A stretch of DNA of 64,000 nucleotides from Achromobacter aloeverae (GCF_004121055.1 NZ_PYAL01000005.1:62001-126000), one strand, 5' to 3'; shown: positions 35,280 through 45,976, counted from the first letter of the stretch. Notes: a model not told the origin generated them from the sequence alone. A program made the numbers and translations.

Positions 35280-35686
35280 TCAACTCTAGTTAGAGGACCT
35301 GTTCTAGTTATGGATAGAACGAGTGTCGCCGCGTTCCCGCGTGTGGGAATGGCGCACCGCTCGCACCATGCGGGCCCGTGTCCTCATCCGTGTGGCGGCC
35401 AGGTGCTGGGCATAGGTCTTGGTTAGCGCGAGAATCTCGGCCGACGGCCAGGAACGTGTCGGTGGGCTGCAACATGAGGGTGCTCGCAGCGTGGAATATG
35501 CTGCCGATGGCTGGATAGCGGACTCCAGCGCGGCTAGAATCTATCCTTCGCATCGCCGTCGTGTAGGGAGACCCGGGCCGTCGCATTTACGGCGGTGGTT
35601 GAGGGGTGGGCATCCCGGTTAGCTGAGCGGCGTTGGGTGAGCTTCAGTTCAATCCCGATCGATCCGGCATGGTTTGAGCAGCCGGT

Positions 35687-35702
35687 TGTTCCACGTGAAA
35701 CA
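35687..35702. promoter_or_regulatory. parS: parS site 3 (one mismatch)
   Basis: TGTTCCACGTGAAACA, one substitution in the left half-site. Confidence 0.85.
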
Positions 35703-36247
35703 CCTCCCTTGGCTCTGTCACTACGGCGACTTCGTGGGCGGGCGGCCCCCTGACCGCGCGAAGCCTCAGAAATCCATGGCCTAACGACGCATGGGCATGC
35801 GAGCGCGTTAGGACATCATGCGTTATGTGTAGGCAAAGTTCGTAGTGTCCGCGTATGTGTCCATACGGGGCGTTCCGGTGACGACGGTAGCGGCACTGAC
35901 ATGGTCTTGCGTCTAGCGGGTAGCGGGAACGTGATCAGCCATACCGCGTTCAGACACACCGATAGGACGCCACACCTCCGTCGAGAAGGGGTAGGACGTT
36001 GTCAGCTCGCATATATCAGTGGACCTGCGGGAGAGGAGGGCGGTATGCCGCAGGACATTGAGCAGCACTGAGGACCGCGCTGCCTCCGACCGGTGCATTC
36101 GGTCCTCGCTGTGTTGCCGTTACGCAAGGCGCAGTATCCGCGTGACCCGGGTGATCAATCCCTTTCTTGCCTTGTCCGCGGCGGCGGCAAGGCGGGGGAG
36201 GGGCAGGGATGGCGGTGTTAGCCCCCCAGCCTTAGACATCCATCCAC

Positions 36248-36263
36248 TGTTTCACGTGAAACG
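36248..36263. promoter_or_regulatory. parS: parS site 4 next to the mnmG promoter
   Basis: TGTTTCACGTGAAACG, differing only at the last base. It directly abuts the -35 region of the proposed mnmG promoter, so ParB binding could affect transcription of the mnmG-rsmG-parAB unit. Confidence 0.85.
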
Positions 36264-36292
36264 TAGCAAGGCCGCCGCCACGAATTTATAAT
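36264..36292 (+). promoter_or_regulatory. Candidate mnmG promoter
   Basis: A perfect -10 hexamer TATAAT (36287-36292) with a weak -35 (TAGCAA) 17 bp upstream. The transcript would start near 36300, giving a leader of about 25 nt before the mnmG ATG. No strong Shine-Dalgarno is seen before mnmG. Confidence 0.6.
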
Positions 36293-36324
36293 CCTCCCCT
36301 ACAGCTCTTTATCTGATTTGCAAA

Positions 36325-38241
36325 ATGGATTATCCGCGTGAGTTCGACGTGATTGTGGTGGGCGGCGGCCATGCCGGAACGGAAGCCGCCTTGGCATCCG
36401 CCCGTGCTGGCGCCAAGACGCTGCTGCTCACCCACAATATCGAGACCCTGGGGCAAATGTCCTGCAATCCCTCCATCGGTGGGATAGGCAAGGGACACCT
36501 GGTCAAGGAGATTGACGCACTCGGCGGCGCCATGGCGATCGCCACGGACGAAGCGGGTATCCAATTCCGCATCCTGAACGGTTCCAAGGGACCTGCCGTC
36601 AGAGCCACCCGCGCGCAGGCCGACCGGGTCCTTTACCGTAAGGCCATCCGTACCCGCCTGGAAAATCAGCCGAATCTCTGGCTGTTCCAGCAAGCCGTGG
36701 ATGACCTTATGGTGGAAGGCGACCGGGTCACCGGCGCCGTAACCCAGATCGGCTTGAAGTTCTTCGCGCGCAAGGTCGTGCTGACCGCGGGCACCTTTCT
36801 CAATGGCTTGATCCACGTCGGCCTGCAGAACTATTCGGCGGGCCGCGCCGGCGATCCGCCGGCCATATCCCTAGGCCAACGGCTGAAGGAACTGAAGCTG
36901 CCGCAAGGCCGGTTGAAAACGGGCACCCCGCCTCGCATCGATGGCCGCACCATCGACTACAGCGTCCTGGAAGAGCAGCCGGGGGACCTGGATCCCATCC
37001 CTGTTTTCTCGTTCATGGGATCCGCGGCCATGCACCCGCGGCAACTGCCTTGCTGGATCACCCATACCAACAGCAGGACCCACGACATCATTCGCGGCGG
37101 CCTCGATCGTTCGCCCATGTACAGCGGCGTCATCGAAGGTATTGGACCTCGCTATTGCCCGTCGATCGAAGACAAGATTCATCGCTTCGCCGACAAGGCC
37201 AGTCACCAGGTCTTCCTGGAACCGGAAGGCTTGGACACGCACGAGGTCTACCCCAACGGCGTGTCGACCAGCCTGCCTTTCGATGTCCAGCTGGACCTGA
37301 TCCACTCCCTGCCCGGCCTGGAAAACGCGCACATTCTTCGCCCAGGCTACGCCATTGAATATGACTACTTCGATCCACGTGGACTGAAGTCGACCCTGGA
37401 GATCCGCGCGATATCCGGGTTGTACTTCGCGGGCCAGATCAACGGTACGACCGGCTATGAAGAGGCGGGCGCGCAAGGCTTGCTGGCCGGCGTAAACGCG
37501 GCGCTGGCCGCACTGGGGAAGGAACCCTGGACCCCGCGCCGCGACGAGGCCTATCTGGGGGTATTGGCGGACGATCTCATTACCCGTGGCGTCACCGAGC
37601 CCTATCGCATGTTTACTTCGCGCGCCGAGTACCGGCTCAGCTTGCGCGAAGACAATGCGGACTTGCGGCTCACCGAGACAGGCCGACGCCTGGGGCTGGT
37701 GGACGATACCCGTTGGGACGCGTTCAACCGCAAACGCGATGCAGTCGAAGCTGAAATACAGCGCTTGCGGTCTACCTGGGTCAACCCGCGCATATTCCCG
37801 GCCGATGTCGCCACACCCTTGCTGGGGCAAGCCATTGAACGTGAGTACTCACTATCAGATCTTCTGAAGCGGCCGAGCGTGTCCTATCGGCAGCTGATGG
37901 ACGCCCGCAACACCGACGGCAGCCTGCTCGCCGGTCCCGGCGTCGAGGACACCGAGGTCGCGCAGCAAATCGAGATCCAGGTCAAATACGCCGGCTACAT
38001 CGCTCGCCAGCAGGACGAGGTGCAAAAGCACCTGACCCACGAGCAGCAGCCGATACCCGCCGACATCGACTACGACGCCGTCACCAGCCTCTCGTTCGAA
38101 GTCAGGCAGAAGCTGAAGACGCACCGTCCCGAAAACATCGGCCAGGCCGCTCGCATTTCCGGCGTCACGCCGGCGGCGATCTCCTTGCTGCTGATACACC
38201 TCAAGCGCCTGCATTACGGCTCGCGCAAGCACGCCGCATGA
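36325..38241 (+). CDS. mnmG: tRNA uridine-5-carboxymethylaminomethyl modification enzyme MnmG (GidA)
   Basis: 638 aa. N-terminal FAD-binding [13 protein letters not shown], followed by [21 protein letters not shown], the [11 protein letters not shown] block and the C-terminal helical domain that binds MnmE. With MnmE it forms cmnm5U34 in tRNAs that read NNA/NNG codons. First gene of a tightly packed unit: rsmG overlaps its end by 4 bases. Its place next to the origin and parS sites matches the gidA locus of related Bordetella-type chromosomes. Confidence 0.97.
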   Translation: MDYPREFDVIVVGGGHAGTEAALASARAGAKTLLLTHNIETLGQMSCNPSIGGIGKGHLVKEIDALGGAMAIATDEAGIQFRILNGSKGPAVRATRAQADRVLYRKAIRTRLENQPNLWLFQQAVDDLMVEGDRVTGAVTQIGLKFFARKVVLTAGTFLNGLIHVGLQNYSAGRAGDPPAISLGQRLKELKLPQGRLKTGTPPRIDGRTIDYSVLEEQPGDLDPIPVFSFMGSAAMHPRQLPCWITHTNSRTHDIIRGGLDRSPMYSGVIEGIGPRYCPSIEDKIHRFADKASHQVFLEPEGLDTHEVYPNGVSTSLPFDVQLDLIHSLPGLENAHILRPGYAIEYDYFDPRGLKSTLEIRAISGLYFAGQINGTTGYEEAGAQGLLAGVNAALAALGKEPWTPRRDEAYLGVLADDLITRGVTEPYRMFTSRAEYRLSLREDNADLRLTETGRRLGLVDDTRWDAFNRKRDAVEAEIQRLRSTWVNPRIFPADVATPLLGQAIEREYSLSDLLKRPSVSYRQLMDARNTDGSLLAGPGVEDTEVAQQIEIQVKYAGYIARQQDEVQKHLTHEQQPIPADIDYDAVTSLSFEVRQKLKTHRPENIGQAARISGVTPAAISLLLIHLKRLHYGSRKHAA

Positions 38242-38981
38242 GCCCCGTCCGGACGCCCGGAGCGGCATCTTTGAACGCGGCCGCGCGCGGCGCCTCGGCG
38301 CCGGCCAGGCCTTCGGCCACGGATCCGGCCGCGCGCGTGCGCGCGTGCTGCGCAGAACTGGATCTGGACGTCAGCGATCTCCAGGTCCGGCAGCTCCTGG
38401 ACTATCTCGCGCAGCTGCAACGGTGGAACCGCACGTACAACCTGACCGCCTTGCGCGATCCCGAGCAGATGCTCGTGCACCACGTTTTCGACAGCTTGGC
38501 CGTTGTCGCGCCGCTGGACCGCGCCATGCCCGCCAATGGCAAGCTCTATGACATCGGCGCGGGCGCCGGCCTGCCAGGCGTCATTCTGGCCATCATGCGG
38601 CCGGCCTGGCGTATCAGCTGCGTGGACGCCGTCGAGAAGAAAACCGCCTTCGTACGCCAGATGAGCGGCGTGCTCGGCCTGTCCAATTTGCAGGCCGTGC
38701 ATGCGCGCGTCGAGCAACTGGAACCGGCGGCCTGCGATGTCGTCACGTCTCGCGCATTCGCTTCCTTGCGCGACTTCGCCGACCTTGCCGGACGTCATGT
38801 GGCCGACGATGGTACCCTCGTCGCCTTGAAGGGAAAAAAGCCGGACGATGAGATCGGCGAGCTGCAGTTGCAAGGTGCATGGCGCATCGAGGACATCCAG
38901 CCCATCGCGGTGCCGGAACTCGATGCGCAGCGCTGCCTTATCTGGATGCGCCGCGCGAGCGGCAGCCTAGGAACCCCATGA
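38238..38981 (+). CDS. rsmG: 16S rRNA m7G527 methyltransferase RsmG (GidB)
   Basis: 247 aa; SAM-binding motif [16 protein letters not shown], then [13 protein letters not shown] and [10 protein letters not shown], typical of RsmG. Methylates G527 of 16S rRNA; loss gives low-level streptomycin resistance in other bacteria. The first ~35 residues are Ala/Arg-rich and not conserved, so the true start could be a little later, but the ATG overlapping mnmG is the natural choice. Overlaps parA by 4 bases. Confidence 0.94.
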   Translation: MSPVRTPGAASLNAAARGASAPARPSATDPAARVRACCAELDLDVSDLQVRQLLDYLAQLQRWNRTYNLTALRDPEQMLVHHVFDSLAVVAPLDRAMPANGKLYDIGAGAGLPGVILAIMRPAWRISCVDAVEKKTAFVRQMSGVLGLSNLQAVHARVEQLEPAACDVVTSRAFASLRDFADLAGRHVADDGTLVALKGKKPDDEIGELQLQGAWRIEDIQPIAVPELDAQRCLIWMRRASGSLGTP

Positions 38982-39778
38982 GCACTACTCCCCCCAACAA
39001 ACCCGCGCGGGTATTTTGCATTGCGAATCAGAAGGGCGGTGTCGGCAAGACCACGACCGCCATCAACCTGGCCGCCGGCCTGGCCACGCATGGCAGGCGT
39101 GTGCTGCTGGTCGATCTCGATCCGCAGGGGAACGCCACCATGGGGAGCGGCATCGACAAGAGTTCGCTCGAATCCAATCTCTATCAAGTGCTGATCGGCG
39201 ACACCACGATCGCCAATGCCCGCGTGCGCTCGGAGGTCGGCGGCTACGACGTGTTGCCGGCCAACCGAGAGTTGGCGGGCGCCGAGATCGACCTTGTCCA
39301 GATGGAAGAGCGCGAACGCCAGCTCAAGGCCGCGATCGACACGGTCGCCGATGACTACGACTTCGTCCTCATCGACTGCCCGCCCACCTTGTCCCTGCTG
39401 ACCCTGAACGGGCTGGCCGCGGCGCATGGCGTCATCATTCCCATGCAGTGCGAATACTTCGCGCTGGAAGGCCTGTCCGATCTCGTCAACACGATCAAGC
39501 GCGTGCATCGCAACATCAATCCCGAACTGCGCGTCATCGGCTTGCTGCGCGTGATGTTCGACGCGCGCATGACCCTGCAGCAGCAAGTGTCCGCGCAGCT
39601 GGAGGCGCACTTCGGCGACAAGGTGTTCTCGACCATCGTGCCGCGCAACGTGCGCCTGGCCGAAGCGCCCAGCCATGGCCTGCCCGGTGTGGTCTATGAC
39701 CGCGCATCGCGCGGCGCGCAAGCCTATATCTCGTTCGGCGCGGAGATGATAGAACGCGTCAAGACACTTTCCAGTTGA
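38978..39778 (+). CDS. parA: Chromosome partition ATPase ParA
   Basis: 266 aa from the ATG overlapping rsmG; an upstream in-frame ATG lies inside rsmG. Deviant Walker A QKGGVGKTTTAINL, DLDPQGNATMGSGI, and VLIDCPPTLSLLTLNGL. Short form without an N-terminal HTH, so a Ia-chromosomal/Soj type. It moves ParB-parS complexes of the origin by ATP-dependent binding to the nucleoid. parB is separated from it by one acetyltransferase gene. Confidence 0.95.
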   Translation: MSTTPPNKPARVFCIANQKGGVGKTTTAINLAAGLATHGRRVLLVDLDPQGNATMGSGIDKSSLESNLYQVLIGDTTIANARVRSEVGGYDVLPANRELAGAEIDLVQMEERERQLKAAIDTVADDYDFVLIDCPPTLSLLTLNGLAAAHGVIIPMQCEYFALEGLSDLVNTIKRVHRNINPELRVIGLLRVMFDARMTLQQQVSAQLEAHFGDKVFSTIVPRNVRLAEAPSHGLPGVVYDRASRGAQAYISFGAEMIERVKTLSS

Positions 39779-39783
39779 CCCCT

Positions 39784-40578
39784 ATGCAAACGATCGATGC
39801 CGATATGGCCGTGGCCACTCGCGATCCGCTCACCGCGCGCATGGAAGAAGCCGCGCTGAACGCGACCGTGGTTCGCGAACAGATGCTCTATGACGGCTGG
39901 CTCATGCGTTGGGCCAACGCCAAGGCGCGCCGCGCGCGCAGCATCAATCCCATCGCCGCGCCGTTGATCGATATCGAGGAAAAGCTGGCTTTCTGCCGGG
40001 CGCATTATCAGCGTGTCGGACGACCCCTGATTTTCCGCATCAATTCGGCATGCGCGGATGCCGGGCTGGATGCACGCCTGGCGCAGCGCGGTTACGCGCG
40101 CATCGATGAAACGCTGGTCATGGCGGTCGAACTGCCCGCGTCCCGGCCTTCGACGGCGCCGGTGCTGCGCTACGAGACCGGCACGCCCGAGCAGTTCGCC
40201 GAGGTCACCGGCGCCTTGCGCGACTATGGCGCCGAGCATGTGCGCGAGCATCGACAGCGCCTGTCCGACATCGCCGTGCCCAGCGCGCGCGTACTCGCGC
40301 GCGACGCCGACGGCCGCATCGTCGGCGCTGGCCTGGCGGTAATGGATGGCGGCCTGGTGGGCGTGTTCGACGTCGTCGTGGTCCCCGAGGCGCGGCGTCG
40401 GGGCTACGGCCGTGCGCTGGTGGAGCACCTGCTGGCGCAAGGCGTGACGCATGGCGCACGCCACGCCTACCTGCAGGTCGAATCGGGTAATGAGGCCGCG
40501 CGCAAACTGTATGGCGCGATGGGGTTCGCCGAGCGCTACCGTTATTGGTATCGCGCGCCGCAAGCACCGCAAGAGTAA
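39784..40578 (+). CDS. GNAT acetyltransferase between parA and parB
   Basis: 264 aa from ATG; a TTG at 39775 overlapping the parA stop is the alternative. N-terminal ~120 residues form a partial GNAT-like half (QMLYDGWLMRWANAKARRARSINP), and the C-terminal GNAT half has the acetyl-CoA motif VPEARRRGYGRALVEHLL and YLQVESGNEAARKLYGAMGF. It fits proteins with a degenerate N-terminal plus active C-terminal GNAT domain. Substrate unknown. Its position inside the par unit, with 22 bases to parB, is notable, but related functions in segregation are unproven. Confidence 0.85.
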   Translation: MQTIDADMAVATRDPLTARMEEAALNATVVREQMLYDGWLMRWANAKARRARSINPIAAPLIDIEEKLAFCRAHYQRVGRPLIFRINSACADAGLDARLAQRGYARIDETLVMAVELPASRPSTAPVLRYETGTPEQFAEVTGALRDYGAEHVREHRQRLSDIAVPSARVLARDADGRIVGAGLAVMDGGLVGVFDVVVVPEARRRGYGRALVEHLLAQGVTHGARHAYLQVESGNEAARKLYGAMGFAERYRYWYRAPQAPQE

Positions 40579-40600
40579 CCAGCTTCGCAAGGATAGCTAT

Positions 40601-41515
40601 ATGGCGACAAAAAAACCTAAAGGCTTGGGGCGCGGGCTCGATGCTCTACTGGGCGCCGACGCGCCGGCCATCGAGACCTTGGGCAAGAAGGAAGTCAAGG
40701 AAGAGGGCCCTCCCTCGGTATTGCCGGTCACGCGGATGCGCGCCGGCAAGTACCAGCCCCGCACGCGCATGGACGAAGGTGCGCTGACCGAGCTGGCGGA
40801 TTCGATCCGCACGCAAGGCATCATGCAGCCCATCCTGGTGCGGGCCCTGCCGGACCTGCCTGGCGAGTATGAAATCATCGCCGGCGAGCGCCGCTTCCGC
40901 GCCGCCCAATTGGCCGGGTTGAAGGAAGTGCCCGTCCTCGTGCGCGATGTGGCCGACGAAAACGCCGCGGTGATGGCGTTGATCGAGAACATCCAGCGCG
41001 AAGACCTCAATCCGTTGGAAGAAGCGCAAGGCGTGCGTCGCCTGCTGGACGAGTTCGGGCTGACGCACGAACAGGCGGCCCAGGCGATCGGTCGTTCGCG
41101 GTCGGCCACCAGCAACCTGCTGCGCCTGCTCAATCTCGCCGCGCCGGTACAGACCATGCTGCTGGCCGGCGACGTGGACATGGGACATGCGCGCGCCTTG
41201 CTGGCCGTCGATGCGGCGACGCAGATACAGCTGGCCAACCTGATCGTCGCCAAGCGCCTGTCGGTGCGCGAGGCGGAAAAGCTCGTGACCGCGGCCGGCA
41301 TGGCGGCGGAGCCCGTCGAACGCAAGAAGAAAGCCGGCGTTTCACGCGACGTCACGCGGCTGGAGGAAGCCTTGTCCGATTTCCTCGGCACGCGTGTCGC
41401 GTTGAAGATCGGCGCGCGCGAGCGTGGACAGATCGTGATCGATTTCCACGGCTGGGATCATCTGAATGCGCTGCTTGAAAAGCAGGGGATGTCCGGCGTC
41501 CTCGACGAGGCCTGA
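40601..41515 (+). CDS. parB: Chromosome partition protein ParB
   Basis: 304 aa from the ATG with AAGGA upstream; the longer reading frame is inside the GNAT gene. N-terminal GLGRGLDALLG (ParA-activating segment), the CTPase/ParB-N box GERRFRAAQLAG and NIQREDLNPLEEA, an HTH (HEQAAQAIGRSRSATSNLLRLL), and a C-terminal dimer domain. Binds the parS sites 5 kb upstream and spreads as a CTP-dependent clamp. The asparaginase gene starts 2 bases after its stop. Confidence 0.96.
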   Translation: MATKKPKGLGRGLDALLGADAPAIETLGKKEVKEEGPPSVLPVTRMRAGKYQPRTRMDEGALTELADSIRTQGIMQPILVRALPDLPGEYEIIAGERRFRAAQLAGLKEVPVLVRDVADENAAVMALIENIQREDLNPLEEAQGVRRLLDEFGLTHEQAAQAIGRSRSATSNLLRLLNLAAPVQTMLLAGDVDMGHARALLAVDAATQIQLANLIVAKRLSVREAEKLVTAAGMAAEPVERKKKAGVSRDVTRLEEALSDFLGTRVALKIGARERGQIVIDFHGWDHLNALLEKQGMSGVLDEA

Positions 41516-41517
41516 GC

Positions 41518-42552
41518 ATGTCCACACAGCCCCACCTGTCCGCGCGGACCGCAAGCAGCGATGATTCCCAGCCCTTGATCGCCGTGCTCGCCACGGGCGG
41601 CACCATCGCTGGCGTGCAGGCTGCCGCCACGGCCTCGTCCTACGTGGCCGGCAGCATCTCGGTCGAGCAGCTCATGGCCTCCGTGCCGCAGCTCGCCGGC
41701 CTGGCGCGCCTGCGCACGGAACAGGTTGCCAATGTGGGCAGCCAGAACATGACACACGCCGTGTGGCAGGCGCTGGCGGCGCGCGTCGACATGTTGGATG
41801 CCGATGACGAGGTGCAAGGCATCGTCATCACGCATGGCACCGACACGCTGGAGGAAACCGCTTTTTTCCTCGGCCTTACAGCGCCCGCGCGCAAACCGCT
41901 GGTGCTGGTCGGCGCCATGCGGCCCGCCACCGCGCTGAGCCCGGACGGACCCGCCAACCTGTATGCGGCCGTGGCGTTGGCGCGCCATCGCCTGGCGAAG
42001 GGACGCGGGCCGCTGGTGGTCATGAATGGCGACATCCACGCCGCGCGCGACGTACAGAAAGTTGCCGCCAGCGGCATCAACGCCTTTGCTTCGCCCAATG
42101 GCGGCCGCGTCGGCGTGATGGTCGGCGTGGACCCCCTGTTCCACGGCCCCGCGCAGCCCGCGCCTGAACGCTATCCGTTGGATACCCTGGGCCCGGCCGC
42201 GCAATGGCCGCGCGTGGCCATCGTGCATGCGCACGCGGATTTGCAGGCGGACGTGGTCGATGCGCTGGCGGCCTTGTACGACGGCCTGGTGCTCGCCGGC
42301 GTGGGGGACGGCAACGCGACGGATGCCGCGATCGACGCGCTCAAGCGCGCGGCCGCGCAGGGCGTGGCGGTCGTGCGAGCCAGCCGCACGGGTAGCGGCT
42401 ACGTCGGCCGTGGCGCCGAGATCGACGATGACCAGGCCGGCTTCGTTGCCGCGGGCGATCTATCGCCGCAAAAGGCGCGCGTGCTGCTGATGCTTGCGTT
42501 GACGCGCACCCGGGATCCCGCGCGTCTGCAGGCCATTTTCGACAATCGCTGA
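41518..42552 (+). CDS. Asparaginase (type II-like)
   Basis: 344 aa. Catalytic Thr in VLATGGTIAG (about residue 29) and second Thr-Asp in ITHGTDTLEETAFFL (about 104-107), plus VGAMRP and DGPANLY, all conserved. No signal peptide, so it appears cytoplasmic despite type II-like sequence. Hydrolyses L-asparagine (possibly also glutamine) to aspartate and ammonia. Apparently read as the last gene of the mnmG-parB unit; it converges with the DeoR gene 46 bases away. Confidence 0.92.
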   Translation: MSTQPHLSARTASSDDSQPLIAVLATGGTIAGVQAAATASSYVAGSISVEQLMASVPQLAGLARLRTEQVANVGSQNMTHAVWQALAARVDMLDADDEVQGIVITHGTDTLEETAFFLGLTAPARKPLVLVGAMRPATALSPDGPANLYAAVALARHRLAKGRGPLVVMNGDIHAARDVQKVAASGINAFASPNGGRVGVMVGVDPLFHGPAQPAPERYPLDTLGPAAQWPRVAIVHAHADLQADVVDALAALYDGLVLAGVGDGNATDAAIDALKRAAAQGVAVVRASRTGSGYVGRGAEIDDDQAGFVAAGDLSPQKARVLLMLALTRTRDPARLQAIFDNR

Positions 42553-42598
42553 ACGCGCGCGGCGGCGCGCACGCAGCCTGTTGCGTTCGCTGCGGATA

Positions 42599-43372
42599 TC
42601 ACGCGATCACTATTTCTCCCACGGCGGCAGCCAGCGCATCGTAGCCCTCCTGGCCCTGCGTACGCCGATTGGTGAAGACCGTCGTGATGCGCTCTGCCGG
42701 CCAGTAGGAGACGCGCGCCGTCGCCCCCAGCCGGGTATCGTCGGCCATCACCAGGACCTGGCGCGCATTGCCCGCCATCGCGCGCGCGACTTCCGCGCTG
42801 GCCAGGTCGTCATGTGCCGCGCCGTGGCGCGCATCCAGTCCGACAGGGCAGAGCAGGGCGGCATCGGCGCGAAAGCGATGGATCTGCGCGACGGTATGCT
42901 CTCCCTGCGTGGCATCGGCATGCGGCGCCAGTTCGCCGCCCAGCACTAGCACGCGCCTTGCCTGCGCACCGCCCTCACGCGTGGCGGCCCGCAGGCGCAA
43001 GGCCACGACGAAGGCATTGGTGACAATAAGCAGATCTTCGATCGCCGCCAGCGCATCGGCCACGTAAAGTGCCATTTCGCCCGCCTCGATGAACACCGTC
43101 TGTCCCGGCTGCACGCGCGCCGCGGCCGCGCGTGCGATCAACCGTTCATGGCGTCCGGCGGCGCCTCGCGCGCCCGCGGCCGCTGACGCGGGATCAAGCG
43201 ATACCACGCCGCCGTGCGTCCGCCGCAAGGCGCCCTGTGCTTCCAGCTCGATGAGATCACGCCGCACGGTCTCGCGCGACACGCCCAGTTCCTCGACGAT
43301 GCGGTCCGTGGTCACGCTGTGCAAGGTGGCCACGATGTTGCGTATGCGCCGGTATCGGTCTTCCTGCCACAT
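42599..43372 (-). CDS. DeoR-family transcriptional regulator
   Basis: 257 aa from the ATG with GGAGCG upstream; a far longer reading upstream is over the pseudogene and is artefactual. N-terminal HTH (RIVEELGVSRETVRRDLIELEAQGALRRTHGGV), then a DeoR sensor domain with the sugar-phosphate-like binding segment (VFIEAGEMALYVADAL, VLVLGGEL). Probably represses a sugar- or acid-catabolic gene. The adjacent ThDP pseudogene may be the relic of its target, divergently placed. Confidence 0.88.
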   Translation of the reverse strand: MWQEDRYRRIRNIVATLHSVTTDRIVEELGVSRETVRRDLIELEAQGALRRTHGGVVSLDPASAAAGARGAAGRHERLIARAAAARVQPGQTVFIEAGEMALYVADALAAIEDLLIVTNAFVVALRLRAATREGGAQARRVLVLGGELAPHADATQGEHTVAQIHRFRADAALLCPVGLDARHGAAHDDLASAEVARAMAGNARQVLVMADDTRLGATARVSYWPAERITTVFTNRRTQGQEGYDALAAAVGEIVIA

Positions 43373-43494
43373 GGATCGCTCCGTATCTGTCGGATGCGTC
43401 CGTGTTTCCGCAAGCCCGGGCGGGCTCCGACCCGGCCTATGTTTGCAGAGTTGCCATGAGGTGTCCAGGCGCGGTGTCCAGGCGCCGGCATGGC

Positions 43495-43919
43495 CGCGCG
43501 GCCATGCGGGAACTTGCGCAGCGTTGGCAGGCGCCCGTGGCATTGTCGTTTCGCCGCCATGACCTGTTTCCCGCCACGCACCCGCTGTACGTGGGAGAAC
43601 TGGGGCTGGCGAACCCGGCGCGCGCCCGCCGATGGCGTGGACTTCGCCGAGGTCGTGCACAGCGTGGCGCGCCATGCACCGGCCGACGTCGCGATCTGCG
43701 TGGACGCCGGCACATTCGCCGCGCCGGTCTACCTGCACTTCCCCTTTGTTTATCCGCAGCGGCTGATGGCGCCCATCGACGGCGCCATGGGCTACGGCGT
43801 GCCCGCGGCCGTTGCCACGGCGCTGCGTCGTGGCAACGGCCGAGATCGTCTGCATGGTCGGCGACGCCAGCTTGCAGTGCGTGCTGCCGACGACGACGAA
43901 AATCCCCCACATCGTTTGA
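43495..43919 (+). pseudogene. Decayed ThDP-dependent decarboxylase/acetolactate synthase-like gene
   Basis: Three pieces of one enzyme in three frames. Piece 1 (about 43504-43630): LAQRWQAPVALSFRRHDLFP and HPLYVGELGLANP, the central-domain motif of ThDP enzymes. Piece 2 (about 43631-43831): VDFAEVVHSVARHAPADVAI, CVDAGTFAAPVYLHFPF and GAMGYGVPAAVATAL, the ThDP-binding domain. Piece 3 (about 43839-43919): AEIVCMVGDASLQC, the GDG-like metal/ThDP motif. The N-terminal domain, a stretch between pieces 1 and 2, and the C-terminus are missing. The end merges with the tRNA-Tyr promoter. Confidence 0.8.
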
Positions 43920-43944
43920 CAAGCAAAACAAACATCTCCATAAT
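43916..43944 (+). promoter_or_regulatory. Strong sigma-70 promoter of the tRNA-tuf operon
   Basis: TTGACA (43916-43921), 17-bp spacer, CATAAT (43939-43944). It is followed about 15 bases later by tRNA-Tyr. The TTGACA overlaps the last codons of the pseudogene. Confidence 0.85.
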
Positions 43945-43959
43945 CTCGAATTCTCCGCT

Positions 43960-44046
43960 GGAGGGGTGCCCGAGTGGTTAAAGGGGGCAGACTGTAAATC
44001 TGTTGGCCTTGCGCCTACATTGGTTCGAATCCAATCCCCTCCACCA
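43960..44046 (+). tRNA. tRNA-Tyr (GTA)
   Basis: Acceptor GGAGGGG pairs with CCCCTCC, followed by A and encoded CCA. Anticodon GTA at 43994-43996. A long variable arm (class II tRNA) is present. Member of the Tyr-Gly-Thr-tuf array. Confidence 0.97.
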
Positions 44047-44443
44047 GAATTCTTCAGCGGCATGTGAAAGCGTGTCGTAGCAGGGACGGTAGCAAAGCAG
44101 TAGCGGTGGTGAGCGAGCGCGGTGTTGTTTCAGCGATGCTTGCTCCCAGACCGAAGTGGATGACCGAATCCAGGCGCGGTTTGCCTGGATTTGCAATGTC
44201 TGGCGTATGCTTTGCGCCTTTGCCGGGTGCGGCGGTCGGGATGATTCCTGGCGGCGGTTCCTGCAGCAACCTGCGGAATGTTGGGGCGGAGAGCGTAGTG
44301 GCAGGTATCGTGGTCGGTATCGGCTTTGTTGTGGCAGGAAGCCGCGCCGTCGTGTGACGGTGAGTTGTTTGGCAGTGGTTGTACAGGCAGTAGGCAAGTA
44401 GTAGTAAGTAGTACCAGTCGTCGCAGTGCGGGCTGAGGGTAAC

Positions 44444-44517
44444 GCGGGTGTAGCTCAATGGTAGAGCAGAAGCCTTCCAAGCTTACGACGAGGGTTCGAT
44501 TCCCTTCACCCGCTCCA
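44444..44517 (+). tRNA. tRNA-Gly (TCC)
   Basis: Acceptor GCGGGTG pairs with CACCCGC, discriminator T, CCA encoded. Anticodon TCC at 44476-44478. The T-arm GGGTTCGATTCCC is regular. The 397-base gap before it, between tRNA-Tyr and tRNA-Gly, holds no gene; it is unusually long for such an array. Confidence 0.97.
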
Positions 44518-44601
44518 TGCACGCTGGCACGCAGTAGTTGTTGTGCAGTAGTTGTCAAGAAATCGGCAGTACCGTACGGCAGTTAAACGTACAAGATTTT
44601 C

Positions 44602-44676
<75 letters not shown>

Positions 44677-44723
44677 ATTTTTGTGTCTTCTCTTAGTTCG
44701 CACATCCAGGTCAGGAGTCAGCC

Positions 44724-45914
<1,191 letters not shown>

Positions 45915-45925
45915 GCATAAAAGCG

Positions 45926-45963
45926 ACAAAAGCGAGGGGGCGAAATGCCCCCTTTGCTTTTGT
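45926..45963 (+). terminator. Terminator of the tRNA-tuf operon
   Basis: ACAAAAGC-GA-GGGGGC, loop GAAAT, GCCCCC-TT-TGCTTTTGT: a long stem with a TTTT-rich right arm 12 bases after the tuf stop. Confidence 0.75.
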
Positions 45964-45976
45964 CCGCAATATTCCC

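Larger units (their letters stand above)
34829..36263. other. Gene-free parS region
   Basis: About 1.4 kb between the DnaA cluster and mnmG with no protein or RNA gene I can support; the ORFs here have no family features, no ribosome sites and atypical composition. It contains four parS-type sites listed separately. The rest shows no clear repeats. Confidence 0.6.

Noticed and set aside
34659-36291. Several open frames of 60-160 codons in the DnaA/parS region
   Set aside because: No ribosome sites, no family features, and they run across DnaA boxes and parS palindromes.
36325-41515. dnaA-dnaN-gyrB beside the origin
   Set aside because: None of the genes here is dnaA or dnaN; the origin call rests on DnaA boxes, parS and gene context only.
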